From assembly GCA_965240325.2 (NCBI GenBank), contig OZ251225.1, positions 1,798,001 to 1,862,000 of the forward strand: DNA of 64,000 nucleotides, written 5' to 3'. Within the stretch, counting starts at the first letter, position 1. Each line of letters starts with the position of its first letter. The position numbers were made by a program, and so were the translations under genes. Under the pieces are notes generated by a model, which did no database searches, was not told the origin of the DNA, and saw only the letters and a list, made by a program, of their open reading frames with translations. Positions 53,310 to 62,663 of this stretch are shown piece by piece. This DNA is from Rebecca billardiae RCC1528. Taxonomy: Eukaryota; Haptophyta.

Positions 53310-55307
53310 TCACAGCATGGGCCCATTGGTGACAGTGCCATTGCCGCCGCCAGCGGGAGTGGGAGTGCTCGCGCCTTTCTTGGCTGGCGCGGCAGCACGA
53401 TTCGCCGACTTGGCTGTGCCAGCCTTCAAGGCTGCGTACTCGGCACCGGCCTTCGCCATCCGCGCCTTCAGCCTCGAGTTGACAGACCCAGTGGCGCCTT
53501 TGGCTGGGCGCTGGGCCGCTGCGGCGCCAGCCCGGCTCTGCTCGCCGCCGGCATGCTCGCTCTTCTGAGCGGGAGCGTGCTGATCTGCCGCCTGGGGCTG
53601 GCCCGCAGCGCCGCTGAATGAGCCGCCCCTCGCGCGGGAGCCCTTGCGGTTGGAGCACCCACCCGGACTGCCCGGCCGCGAGGCCCTGCGGCTGCCGGAG
53701 GCACCCGGACTGCCCGACCTCGAAGTGATGAGCACCCTCGGCCTCTCCGGCCCCTGTGCCGCCATCAGCATGCGATCCGAGTTCGGGTCTCGCCTGATCC
53801 ACCTCCCCCGCTCGTCGCGCTGCCACCCGCTGTGGGCCAGCCGCGGCAGGCCGTCCAGCACGAGGCGCTGAGGGGACGTCGGGGAGGCCAGCACGGGGGG
53901 CGAGGGGGGCGAGCAGGACGGGCGCTCGCCACCCTCCGCGGCGACGACGCTCGGGGGGAGCTCGAAGGCTGGCTGAGACTCCGATGAAGACGGGTGCTCG
54001 TCACGCTCCCACGTTGGCGGCTTTTTCGTGGAGGGCGTCGGCTCGGGGGTGCGCGGCTCGCGCGGCGTGAGCTCACCCGCCGGTCCGGACTCCGGCAGCT
54101 CGTCGTCACTGGATGAGAGCTGCCCTTCGTCACCGCCGGATCCAGTGACTGCGAGGGGTGGCGTGCCGGGCTCCATGGGCGTGTGGGACGGAGGCGGTTC
54201 AGAGCGCGCGTCCGAAAAGACGGGTGGCTCGTCGGGCAGCTCGTGCTGCTGCGGAGACGACGCACTGCCGGCCACCTCCGCCGGGGCACTCACGAGTGGC
54301 GGCGTGAGCGGGAGCTGATCTGCCAACGGCGCGGGTGCGCCATGCCCGGCCGCCGCCGTCTCGTGAGCTTGCATGCGCTGAGCCGGCGAAGGCGGTCGAG
54401 CCGAGCGCGGCCATGTCGCCGGCGGCTCGGCTGACGCCTGCGTGCCAACGGAAACGGTGGACTTGGCGCTCGGGGGCATCGTGAGCGGCCGGCGTGCCTC
54501 ACCGACTCTCCACGTGAACACCTGGCCGTCGTGCGTGAGCGCGACGCACGCGTCGTGCTGGCCGCCCAGCTGGACGACACGAGATGCGATGGGCACGCGC
54601 TGCGCATGGCTTGGTAGCGCGACGGGGGCAACGACGGCACGTTGGTGCGAGGGACCGCGATCTCCAGCCTGTCCGCAGCTGTCGCCACTCGCGCCCGCGC
54701 GCACCGGCCCGAAGCTGTGCTGCCGCGAGCCCTCGCCGCTCGCGGGCGTGCACACCAGTCCGAAGCTGTGCTGCCGCGACCCCTCGCCGCTCGTTGCCGT
54801 ACGCACCGGCCCGCAGCTGTTCTGCCGCGAGCGCTCTTGCACGACCTGTGGCGGCCGGGCGGCCTTCGGGCTCGGCAATCGGCGCGAGTGCGAGCCGAGG
54901 GATCGACTTGCGGCGATCATGACGCCGGCGAATGCCGCGACGAGAAGGCAGACGAGGGCCACCTGCCACCCCTGCATGCCGACAGGGGCACTCGTTGCGC
55001 CGCCAGCGTGGTGTGCGGGACCCGTGAGCAGCTCGGCCACCACGTTGACCCGCGTGCGATTCCGTGCATGGATCGCCGTCTCGCCGGCATGCACGTGGTT
55101 CGTTTCGCGGCTGACGGGATCGTTGTCGTCCGACGTGCCACTCAATTGCCTGTGGTCGTGGTTCCCGTGCAGGCGGGCCAACGCAAGCTCCTCGCCTTGC
55201 GGGCCGAGCAGGAAGAAACCAAGCGAGAGGACCATCGTGGCCATGGCCGCGAGCGCACAGGACGTGCGAACCCGACCGCTGCGCGCGCGTTCGCCCTCAT
55301 TCGGCAT
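53310..55307 (-). CDS. Two-helix membrane protein with Ser/Pro-rich tail, unknown function
   Basis: Product of 665 residues from the ATG at 55307; the frame is open to 55535, but that extra part looks non-coding. Two hydrophobic helices: CALAAMATMVLSLGFFLLG (residues ~17-35) and WQVALVCLLVAAFAGVMIAA (~113-133), separated by a His/Asn-rich loop. After helix 2 come three imperfect 17-residue repeats (EGSRQHSFGLVCTPASG type), then ALTHDGQVFTWRVG, which resembles one blade of an RCC1-type repeat. The last ~400 residues are rich in Pro, Ser and acidic residues, followed by a basic Ala/Lys/Gly-rich end (RLKARMAKAGAEYAALKAGT). Function not recognised. It is divergent from the sulfotransferase-like gene. 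Confidence 0.6.
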   Translation of the reverse strand: MPNEGERARSGRVRTSCALAAMATMVLSLGFFLLGPQGEELALARLHGNHDHRQLSGTSDDNDPVSRETNHVHAGETAIHARNRTRVNVVAELLTGPAHHAGGATSAPVGMQGWQVALVCLLVAAFAGVMIAASRSLGSHSRRLPSPKAARPPQVVQERSRQNSCGPVRTATSGEGSRQHSFGLVCTPASGEGSRQHSFGPVRAGASGDSCGQAGDRGPSHQRAVVAPVALPSHAQRVPIASRVVQLGGQHDACVALTHDGQVFTWRVGEARRPLTMPPSAKSTVSVGTQASAEPPATWPRSARPPSPAQRMQAHETAAAGHGAPAPLADQLPLTPPLVSAPAEVAGSASSPQQHELPDEPPVFSDARSEPPPSHTPMEPGTPPLAVTGSGGDEGQLSSSDDELPESGPAGELTPREPRTPEPTPSTKKPPTWERDEHPSSSESQPAFELPPSVVAAEGGERPSCSPPSPPVLASPTSPQRLVLDGLPRLAHSGWQRDERGRWIRRDPNSDRMLMAAQGPERPRVLITSRSGSPGASGSRRASRPGSPGGCSNRKGSRARGGSFSGAAGQPQAADQHAPAQKSEHAGGEQSRAGAAAAQRPAKGATGSVNSRLKARMAKAGAEYAALKAGTAKSANRAAAPAKKGASTPTPAGGGNGTVTNGPML

Positions 55308-55618
55308 CTGTGGCGTCCCGCTCTCGAGCGCCGAGACGGTCCGGGCCGAACCACATCGACCTTCAGCGCGCACGGGGCGTGCTGCGTGAGCTGCGAGCAT
55401 GACGCGCGCCGGTCCAGGTCTCGATCCACCCCGCGCCCAGCGGGAACCTCCCACACCGGCGCACCCGTCCGGCCACGCAGCTACAGCATCCGGACGAGTT
55501 TCGCACGTCGCACGAGCTAGCTCAGAGCTGTGCATCCACCGGAAGATCCGCCGTGCTCACCACTGCCAACAGAAAAAACGCGCACGGTGGGCCGCCTACC
55601 ATTCATACAAGAGCGACG

Positions 55619-57073
55619 ATGGCGGCTCTTCTGCGAGGCCACGGCCTCTTGCTGATGGTGAGAGTGCTCCTGCCGCTGGTGCTCGCCGGCTACTCGGTGG
55701 CAGGCGGTCAGGGCCTCCCCACACCACGCTACTGTCCCCAGCTCGATGAGCCTGCGGATGCAGGCGTGCGGCTGCGCGAGCACCACGCAGCGCTCGCGCG
55801 CTGCTCGACTGTGCAGAGGTCATGGTGCTCGCCACGCTCGGGCCTGGTGCCACGTGATCTCGCCGTACCAACAGGGTGGACAGGCCGGCAGCTGCCAGCG
55901 CGCGAATCATGCGACTGGCCGCGCCCAAGCTCGTGCGCCTCTGTGCCCGACGATCCCAACGGCGACTTGAACGGTACCTCCACGCTCCTCGTGCGAGGAG
56001 GCTCAATGGCCCGCAGCGCACAACAAGGCGGAAGGCGCTTCCTCGCCGCACAAAGGCTCGGTCTTCTCCTGTACCCCGTGCTGAAAGGTGGCAGCATGGC
56101 GATGGGCGCTTGGTGGCGGAAATGCTTCAAACACGGCTGGACTCTCGGCAAGGCTCTGAAGATCAGCCCGCGCGGTGCCGGCGGAGAGGTGCAGCACATC
56201 GTCATGGCGCGCAACCCGGTCGTGCGCGTGCCCTCGGCACTCGCCGAGGCCCTGCACTGGTACACTGAGCCCGTCGAGCTACGCGATGGGCACGCGCACC
56301 TGCCCACGGCCAAATTCCTCCGCGGCATGCTCACGCCTGCGCAGCGTGGCGCCCTCACCAGCGCCGCTCGTGGCAACGAGTCCACTTGGCCACCGGCGGC
56401 GTACGAGCAGATGGTGGCAGCCATGGAGGCACAGTCGCTCGGATGGCTGCTGGCAGGGGTTACGCGCTCGAGGCCAGCGGCTGTCGCGTTCGTGGGCAGC
56501 CTGTGGCGCGCACACGCGGGCGCGCCGGGGGCGCGCGCCGAGCTGAGGGCGTACAGGTACGACGAGCGTTTACGTCTGGGCGCTTACTTGTCGGCTCTCG
56601 AGTGCTCCGACTTCTTCCCGTTCGGGAAGGAGGCGATGACGGCGACCGTCTTCGCACTCTCGAGCTTTAACCGGGCGGACGGCCAGCTGGACGAAAGCGA
56701 GCAGTACGTGGACCTCATACGTCACGTCGGCTATGCAACGCCGCGCGCTCAGCACCTCGTGCGCGCGGAGCGATTGAAGGAAGACTTTGCCAACGCGCTC
56801 CACGCAGCCAATCTGTCGCACGTCGTCCAGCGCTGTGGCAGCGGGCCGTCGTTCAGGAACAGTGCGGCAAAGACGGAAGAGGGCTCGGCCAAGCGTGAGC
56901 TGCACGCTGGTGGCGTGTATGCAGCCATGCTGAGCACGACGCCGGAGCTGATGCACGCTCTATGCCGTGCATATTTCCAAGACTTTGTGTGCTACGGCTA
57001 TGGTCTTCCGCCAGCGTGCAATGACACGTTGCACCCTGGATGGCACTGTCCGCAGGAACAGCCGGCGAGATGA
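55619..57073 (+). CDS. Secretory-pathway sulfotransferase-like protein
   Basis: Product of 484 residues from the ATG at 55619, which directly precedes a hydrophobic signal/anchor (GLLLMVRVLLPLVLAGYSVA); an earlier in-frame ATG at 55553 would bury it. Two motifs suggest a Golgi-type sulfotransferase (Sulfotransfer_2-like): LLYPVLKGGSMAMGAWWRKC near residues 150-169, in the position of the 5'-phosphosulfate loop, and HIVMARNPVVRVPSALAEAL near 193-212, matching the usual RNPxxRxxS 3'-phosphate-binding motif. Cys-rich flanks fit a luminal enzyme. The expected reaction is transfer of sulfate from PAPS to a glycan or protein. The canonical loop Lys/Ser pattern is only loosely met, so this is a family-level guess. 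Starts are about 310 bp from the divergent membrane-protein gene. Confidence 0.62.
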   Translation: MAALLRGHGLLLMVRVLLPLVLAGYSVAGGQGLPTPRYCPQLDEPADAGVRLREHHAALARCSTVQRSWCSPRSGLVPRDLAVPTGWTGRQLPARESCDWPRPSSCASVPDDPNGDLNGTSTLLVRGGSMARSAQQGGRRFLAAQRLGLLLYPVLKGGSMAMGAWWRKCFKHGWTLGKALKISPRGAGGEVQHIVMARNPVVRVPSALAEALHWYTEPVELRDGHAHLPTAKFLRGMLTPAQRGALTSAARGNESTWPPAAYEQMVAAMEAQSLGWLLAGVTRSRPAAVAFVGSLWRAHAGAPGARAELRAYRYDERLRLGAYLSALECSDFFPFGKEAMTATVFALSSFNRADGQLDESEQYVDLIRHVGYATPRAQHLVRAERLKEDFANALHAANLSHVVQRCGSGPSFRNSAAKTEEGSAKRELHAGGVYAAMLSTTPELMHALCRAYFQDFVCYGYGLPPACNDTLHPGWHCPQEQPAR

Positions 57074-57387
57074 CTGGGCGGCGGCTAGGGCTAGATTGTC
57101 GTAGTGATCAGCAGCGCGCTATTCCGTATTTCGCCCGTGCCGACGGCGTTACTCAGTCTGCTCATCAGTGACGGCACTCAGTACGTCAGCGAGTCAGCCT
57201 AGCTAGTTAGAACTAGTACTGAGCACAGAGACAGAGGCAGACTCTCAGGCTCAGAGCAGGCAGTTGTCGTCGCAGTTGATATATGTGATCGCGATCACTC
57301 ATAAACCGAGTGGCACGGCCGCCTCGGAGTATAGTCACATAGCTGCCGGCCACCGATATAAGCTATATAGCAGCCTAGCTAGACGTA
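57074..57387. other. Convergent intergenic region
   Basis: Gap of 314 bp between convergent genes (sulfotransferase-like on plus, coiled-coil on minus). It must hold both 3' UTRs. No other feature seen. Confidence 0.5.
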
Positions 57388-59382
57388 CTAACCCTGCCTA
57401 CGCCTTTGAGTCGTCGTCGTCTTATTACGCAGCAGGCCGGGGTTGATGAGCACCTCTGATGGCTGGAGCTGATGATGGCGAGAATTCTGCGCCGCCGATG
57501 TCTGCGGCTGTGCTGCCGCCGCCCGCCGGACCATGTTTTGCAAATGCTTGGTGGCCGCACTGGCGCCTGTTGTCGACGTGTTGGTCGCGACGACGCCTGG
57601 GTTCTGCCTGGCAGCCGCAGCAGCTGAGGCGGCCTCGCCGGCCTCGGTGGAGCGCACGAAGGGCTTGTCTGGCTGGGGCGGCTGGCTCAGCGCCCCAGGA
57701 AAGCTGTCGAGCTGCAGCTCAGCGCCGCCGCGAGCCCCCGCGCCCGAGCCGGAGGCCTCCGCCGAGCTGGAATTCGGCTGGCAGCAGCTGCCCTGCGCTC
57801 CCGCGCCTGCTGGAAGCCCTGCGTAGGCAACAGCAGCAGCCGGCATTGAGGCAGCCCCTCCTGCCCCGGTGCCGAGCTGCAAGGGGACGTATGCGGCGGT
57901 TGCACCAAACGGGTCTGCGCACTGACCCATCAACGCGTTGACCACGCCGAGCGCAGCGCCAGGATGCGCGCCGTACGCCGCGCGCACCGGCGACCAGTAC
58001 GCTGCCGTGCCGCCGCCGCCACAGCCGGCCGCGCTCACCGCGGCAGTAGGCGCCAGTGCTGGCCCAGGCAAAGGCCCCTCCGGCAAGACGCCTGGAGGCG
58101 CCACTGGGCCAAGCTGCTCCGCAGGCGCGTGCCCCGAGAGCCCTCGCTGCGTGGGCTGCAGCAGCAGAGCGGCCGAGCGCTCGAGTGCGTGCTGCAGAGA
58201 GCGCGCGCCGTGCTCGAGGCTGGTCAAATGGCCCTCTCGCGCGTGCGCACTGCGCTCCAGGGAATAAAGCCGCTGCCGGAGGTCTGAGACCTCCGCGTGC
58301 TCGAGCGTGCGCAGCTGCGAGAGTGACGCAAGGCCCTGCTGCGCGCCGAGCAGCTCCGCACTCATGCGCTGCACGTGCTCGGCGATCGCGTGCGCGCGCG
58401 ACTCCTCGGCGGAGAGGGCGGTGGACAGCGCCAGCTGGGCATCGCGGGCTGCCGCCTCTGCAGCCGCGAGGCGTTTCCCGAGGACGGTGTTCACCTCGCC
58501 GAGCTGCTCGGCGTTGGCGATAGCACCGGCGCGTGCATCATGCGCGGCGTGCAGCTGCGAGGCAGCCGCTGCCTGCTCGGAGCGCGCGTGCTCGATCGCC
58601 GCCCGCAGCGCGTGCTCCAAGGCGCGCCCCTGCTGCCGCGCCGCATGCGAGTCCGCGCGGAGCGTGTCCACCTGCGCGCGGCTGTGCCGCTCGCTCTCCG
58701 TGAGCCGCGCGTGGGCCTGCGCGAGCCCTGCACGTTCAGTGCGCAGGCCCTGCGCCTCCTCCTTCGCCGCCGCCAGCTCGCGCTCGAGCTGGCCCGAGTG
58801 TTCGCGCAGAGCGGCAAGCTTGCGCTCGGCCGAGTCACGCTGCTGCCGGGCTGCGTCAGCCTCGTCGCGGGCGGCCGTGAGCTCGTCGAGGAGCGCAGAG
58901 GACTCGTCAAGCGCCACGCGAAGTTGCTCTTGAGTCGCCTCTAGCTCGTTACGGGTCTGTCTCAGGGCAGCCTGCGCTCGGCTCGTCTGCTCCGACAGGC
59001 GTGCAAGCTGCGTGCGCGACTCCTCAGTGACGCGCTGCGCATGCTCGGCGCTCAGCTCCTTTGTCGAGCCCATCTGCGCAGCCATGGCGTCGAGCTGGTG
59101 CTGATACGCCTTTGCATCTGAAACGCGAGCGTCAAGGCAGGCGCGCAGGTGCGCCACCTGCCCGTGCAGCGTTGCAATCTGCGCGTCGCGTTCTGCGAGC
59201 ACATCTGCAATTGTGCCGCCGTTCTGGGGCGCTGCGATACCCGGGGGTGCCGCTCCGATGCGCCTTTGTGAGCTTCCTAGCTTGTTCAGAGGCGATGGAG
59301 TCAGAGCCGCGCTATTGCCGGCGCGGGGCGGCGGTGCGTCTCGCGCTGGCGCGCCGCGCACAGCCGGCAAGCGATCCCCCAT
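57388..59382 (-). CDS. Long coiled-coil protein, unknown function
   Basis: Product of 664 residues, uninterrupted. The first ~50 residues are Pro/Ala-rich. Residues ~57-410 are a nearly continuous heptad-type coiled coil dominated by Ala, Glu, Gln, Leu and Arg (e.g. ERDAQIATLHGQVAHLRACL and QLERELAAAKEEAQGLRTER). The C-terminal ~250 residues are low-complexity Ala/Gly/Pro/Ser with AAYWSPVRAAYGAHPG and a basic end (KTTTTQRRRQG). Such proteins are commonly centrosomal, ciliary-base or Golgi scaffolds, but there is no specific motif to decide. It is divergent from the Mis18-domain gene, with 209 bp between starts. Confidence 0.75.
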   Translation of the reverse strand: MGDRLPAVRGAPARDAPPPRAGNSAALTPSPLNKLGSSQRRIGAAPPGIAAPQNGGTIADVLAERDAQIATLHGQVAHLRACLDARVSDAKAYQHQLDAMAAQMGSTKELSAEHAQRVTEESRTQLARLSEQTSRAQAALRQTRNELEATQEQLRVALDESSALLDELTAARDEADAARQQRDSAERKLAALREHSGQLERELAAAKEEAQGLRTERAGLAQAHARLTESERHSRAQVDTLRADSHAARQQGRALEHALRAAIEHARSEQAAAASQLHAAHDARAGAIANAEQLGEVNTVLGKRLAAAEAAARDAQLALSTALSAEESRAHAIAEHVQRMSAELLGAQQGLASLSQLRTLEHAEVSDLRQRLYSLERSAHAREGHLTSLEHGARSLQHALERSAALLLQPTQRGLSGHAPAEQLGPVAPPGVLPEGPLPGPALAPTAAVSAAGCGGGGTAAYWSPVRAAYGAHPGAALGVVNALMGQCADPFGATAAYVPLQLGTGAGGAASMPAAAVAYAGLPAGAGAQGSCCQPNSSSAEASGSGAGARGGAELQLDSFPGALSQPPQPDKPFVRSTEAGEAASAAAAARQNPGVVATNTSTTGASAATKHLQNMVRRAAAAQPQTSAAQNSRHHQLQPSEVLINPGLLRNKTTTTQRRRQG

Positions 59383-59591
59383 CGGTGGGAGCCGCCGGCC
59401 ACGCAGTCGCGCTGCATGACCTGATCAAAGGAATCCGAAAGGGGGGGCTTTGCGTAACAGTCTTCAAGTCGTGGCGCCCGGCCGCGCGGGGCGGCCCCGC
59501 GCCGGCCGATACGTACCATGGAAATTGTCAAATTGATGACCGTGCGGATTTTGTACGTAAATCGTCACCGGGGCAACTTCCGGGCATCAGC
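59383..59591. promoter_or_regulatory. Divergent promoter region
   Basis: 209 bp between the start codons of the coiled-coil gene (minus) and the Mis18-domain gene (plus). A plus-strand frame is open through it from 59061, but upstream of 59592 it is antisense to coiled-coil coding sequence. No defined promoter element. Confidence 0.5.
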
Positions 59592-60239
59592 ATGTCCGCT
59601 CAGCAGACCGAGCTGGCACCCCTCGTCATCCAGTGCGAGAGGTGCCGCACTATCATTGGCGACTCGTGGTCGCTGGTGTGTGCACCCGAGCACCTCGATG
59701 CATGCGTGCTGAGCGCCGTGCAGCTCGTCGACCTCGAGCCGCCGAAGCAGCCTGGCGGCGCACAGTCTATTCTTTGCGCGCAGTGCAAAGCACCACTCGG
59801 CGAGGTGCCCTCGTCGCGCCCAGAGCCAGAACTGAATGGGCAATATGTGCTCAACCGCACGGCAATCAAGAGTTATATGCTAGGCTCCGCCGAGCAGATG
59901 GCCGCGACCTCGTTGGCAGCGGATACGAACGAGGTCACCGGCGCGGGCGCGGATGGCGGGAACTTGAGCACGGCTGCGGTCACGGGATCGGCCACAAACG
60001 GGGCACTCGATGTGCTCTCGTCTGAGGTGCAGCGCGCGCATGCGTACATCCTGAAGCTACAGCAAATGATTATCGTGCACAACCGCCAGCTACAGGAGCT
60101 GTCGCAGAAGCTCGAGGACATGCGCAGCAATGGCCTAGGTGCCGAAGCGCCGACCGGGGCTGGCGCCCAGGCCGCGACTGCGAGCCGAGCAGCAAATGCG
60201 CACGCGCTCCCCGCTAAGCGCGGGCGCCGGGGGACCTAG
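59592..60239 (+). CDS. Mis18-domain (Yippee/Mis18-type zinc) protein
   Basis: Product of 215 residues from the ATG at 59592. Two CxxC pairs, C15/C18 in VIQCERCRTIIGDSWSLV and C62/C65 in ILCAQCKAPLGEV, are spaced as in the Mis18/Yippee zinc fold; the xIGDS and PLGEV contexts are typical. A coiled coil follows at ~140-176 (LSSEVQRAHAYILKLQQMII onward), as expected for Mis18 proteins, which oligomerise through C-terminal helices. A basic tail (PAKRGRRGT) could be nuclear-targeting. In yeasts and animals Mis18 proteins prime centromeres for CENP-A loading; that function is inferred from family. Start chosen because it directly precedes the domain. Confidence 0.8.
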   Translation: MSAQQTELAPLVIQCERCRTIIGDSWSLVCAPEHLDACVLSAVQLVDLEPPKQPGGAQSILCAQCKAPLGEVPSSRPEPELNGQYVLNRTAIKSYMLGSAEQMAATSLAADTNEVTGAGADGGNLSTAAVTGSATNGALDVLSSEVQRAHAYILKLQQMIIVHNRQLQELSQKLEDMRSNGLGAEAPTGAGAQAATASRAANAHALPAKRGRRGT

Positions 60240-60734
60240 GGCGCGGCGACGCAGTGGACGACTGCACACCACTCTGGGCTGTTGGCCCACCGCGAGTGTC
60301 ACCATGCATGAAACAATCGAGTATACCCGGAGCCACCACCTCCAGGCCGCCGTCGACCGGGGTCACACAAACATATCTGCGCCTCGTCGGCCGCGGCGCC
60401 GCGGCGGAGGCTCGCACAGCGTGTCCGCCGCCTTGCTTGTACAGTTTGTAACTAAGATAAGAGACGCACGTAGGGCTGGAGGCTTCGGCCGCCAGCCTGA
60501 TCACCCGGAGCCCGTTATAAAGGGGAATTTAAAACAGCTCAGGCAGGCGAGATAGTAGGTTACTGTGTTACAAATCTCGCTAGTAAACTGTACCGAGGGC
60601 CCTTGACCGTACAGTACTGTACATACTGTATGTACTGTACGTTGTCGCCGCCACTCGACCAGTGGGACTGGGCTGGGCATCTGCCGCGCCAAGCTCGTCA
60701 ACGGCCAGGGGGTGCTCGTCGCGTGCTTGCCAGC
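60240..60734. other. Intergenic region upstream of tubulin cofactor A
   Basis: No gene. It carries copy e of the dispersed 48-bp repeat, split into 60440-60469 and 60534-60554 by 64 bp. Right after it, 60574-60592 (AAATCTCGCTAGTAAACTGT) looks like the two outer ends of that repeat fused together. A GTACAGTAC/GTATGTACTG-rich self-complementary stretch lies at 60608-60642. Confidence 0.6.
60440..60554 (-). repeat. Dispersed ~48-bp repeat, copy e, split by a 64-bp insert
   Basis: The repeat reads TACAGTTTGTAACTAAGATA through GAGACGCAC to 60469 and resumes with ACAGCTCAGGCAGGCGAGAT at 60534. The insert 60470-60533 contains a hairpin GGCTGGAGGC-ttcg-GCCGCCAGCC (one mismatch) and the word AAAGGGGAATTTAAAA, which recurs inverted near 63627. 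Confidence 0.85.
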
Positions 60735-61253
60735 ATGGCAGAGCTCAAGCAGCTGAAGGTGAAGGCCGGTGTGGTCAGAAGGTGTGTCATGGGCTGCCAC
60801 GTGTGCGCCCAGGGCTTCGCTCCCCTGAGCGTCCCGCACGATCCCCCCTCCTGCGATCCCGCGCGCCTGCGAGCAGGGTACTGAAGGACCTCGACTACAC
60901 GAAGAAGGAGACGGCTGCGCAGGCGGCCAAGGTGGAGAGTATGAAGGCCAATCAGGCGGATATTCACGATATCAGGAAGCAGGTGCGTGCCCTTTCGCGT
61001 CACCCGCATCGCTACAGCGACTGCGTCTGTGACCTGCCCCCCACCGACCGCGCGCGACCTGCAGGAAGAGGTGCTCGCGGAGTGCGCATCGCATCGGCCA
61101 CTGGACGAGGACAGGCTCGAAGCAGCCATCGAGGATCTCACCCGGCTAGTCAACCAATGCCGTGACAGTCCCGACTTCGATGACCTGAAGGAGACGGAGG
61201 AGTTCAAGGCGGCCGAACTCCTGCTTGAGGAGTCGCCTACAACCTCCACATGA
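60735..61253 (+). CDS. TBCA: Tubulin-specific chaperone A (tubulin-binding cofactor A)
   Basis: Three exons: 60735-60781, 60877-60982 and 61065-61253. Introns of 95 and 82 bp have donors GTGTGT and GTGCGT and CAG acceptors; joining preserves frame and gives 113 residues, close to the ~108 usual for the family. Exon 1 reads MAELKQLKVKAGVVRR, matching the IKTGVVKR start of TBCA. Exon 2 contains DLDYTKKETAAQAAKVESMK and ANQADIHDIRKQ, equivalent to the helix ending in YDIKKQ. Exon 3 contains EDRLEAAIEDLTRLVNQC and the acidic end. TBCA binds folded beta-tubulin monomers released from CCT and passes them on for heterodimer assembly. The protein is a three-helix bundle in the cytosol. Confidence 0.92.
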
Positions 61254-61327
61254 TTCGTGATCTGGAGTCGTAGGTGCTCTTCCCACGAATGGTACTACCT
61301 GATACTCCTGGTCTGGAAGCGGCTCAG

Positions 61328-62448
61328 GCAGCCGTCCAGCCCATGGGTATCGGTTGTCGACGGCGGCCACATTTCTACTCAATAGAAGCTCCAGCAGCGA
61401 TGATGAGGCGTACGACATGCCTGCAGGTGACTGCTGGCGGCGTCACTCAGCAGCTGGTGCGGCAGTGGCATCGTCGGAAGAGGTGTTCATGGCAGTGCTC
61501 TGAAACTGCAGCCTGATCTTCTTCGATTGGCACCTGGGCCGCCAGGCCGGCGGCGACGTCGCATGTCGCAGCTGAGGACGAGTCACGCGGTGCGCAGGCT
61601 GAGGCGCGGCCCGGGGCGCCGCGGGCGATACCTGCTCAGCAAGTCAGAACTGCTGGCTGGACCACTGGCTGGTTTCTGAATTCCGTAGTGTCGTCAAAGT
61701 GATGACAATAAAGTCGTCAAGCTCCGAGTGCACTCAGCACTGCGGGTCTGCGCGGCTCCGGTGAGTCGACCGTGTCCGTGCCCGTGGACGAGAGTGGTCG
61801 TGATGGACAGACTGATCTGATGGTCATAGATATAGCACGGATATATATATATATATCTAGATATAGATATATATAGACAGTCCAAGCGCAGCCGTCCAGC
61901 CCATGGGTATCGGTTGTCGACGGCGGCCACATTTCTACTCAATAGAAGCTCCAGCAGCGATGATGAGGCGTACGACATGCCTGCAGGTGACTGCTGGCGG
62001 CGTCACTCAGCAGCTGGTGCGGCAGTGGCATCGTCGGAAGAGGTGTTCATGGCAGTGCTCTGAAACTGCAGCCTGATCTTCTTCGATTGGCACCTGGGCC
62101 GCCAGGCCGGCGGCGACGTCGCATGTCGCAGCTGAGGACGAGTCACGCGGTGCGCAGGCTGAGGCGCGGCCCGGGGCGCCGCGGGCGATACCTGCTCAGC
62201 AAGTCAGAACTGCTGGCTGGACCACTGGCTGGTTTCTGAATTCCGTAGTGTCGTCAAAGTGATGACAATAAAGTCGTCAAGCTCCGAGTGCACTCAGCAC
62301 TGCGGGTCTGCGCGGCTCCGGTGAGTCGACCGTGTCCGTGCCCGTGGACGAGAGTGGTCGTGATGGACAGACTGATCTGATGGTCATAGATATAGCACGG
62401 ATATATATATATATATATCTAGATATAGATATATATAGACAGTCCAAG
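61328..62448. repeat. 560-bp tandem duplication, nearly identical copies
   Basis: Copy 1 is 61328-61887 and copy 2 is 61888-62448. I found only one clear difference, one extra AT step in the (AT)n tract (about 61840-61856 against 62400-62418). Near-identity implies a very recent duplication or an assembly artefact. Open frames in the unit have no recognisable product. Confidence 0.93.
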
Positions 62449-62663
62449 CCATCGTCTGTCGTCAAATAATATATATTATTATTATATATAGCGTAGTTAG
62501 ACGACTTATGATTCACTGGTAACTCCGAAGAAGATTCGTCGAAGAACTTAGCTGCGCGGGTGCAGTGCACTCTGACCGCGCGTGTGCGGTGTGGGCGATA
62601 GGTCCACCGGAAGCGACCACTGGTGCGGGGCTAAGGAGTTACTAAGGACCGCCCCAGAGGGCG

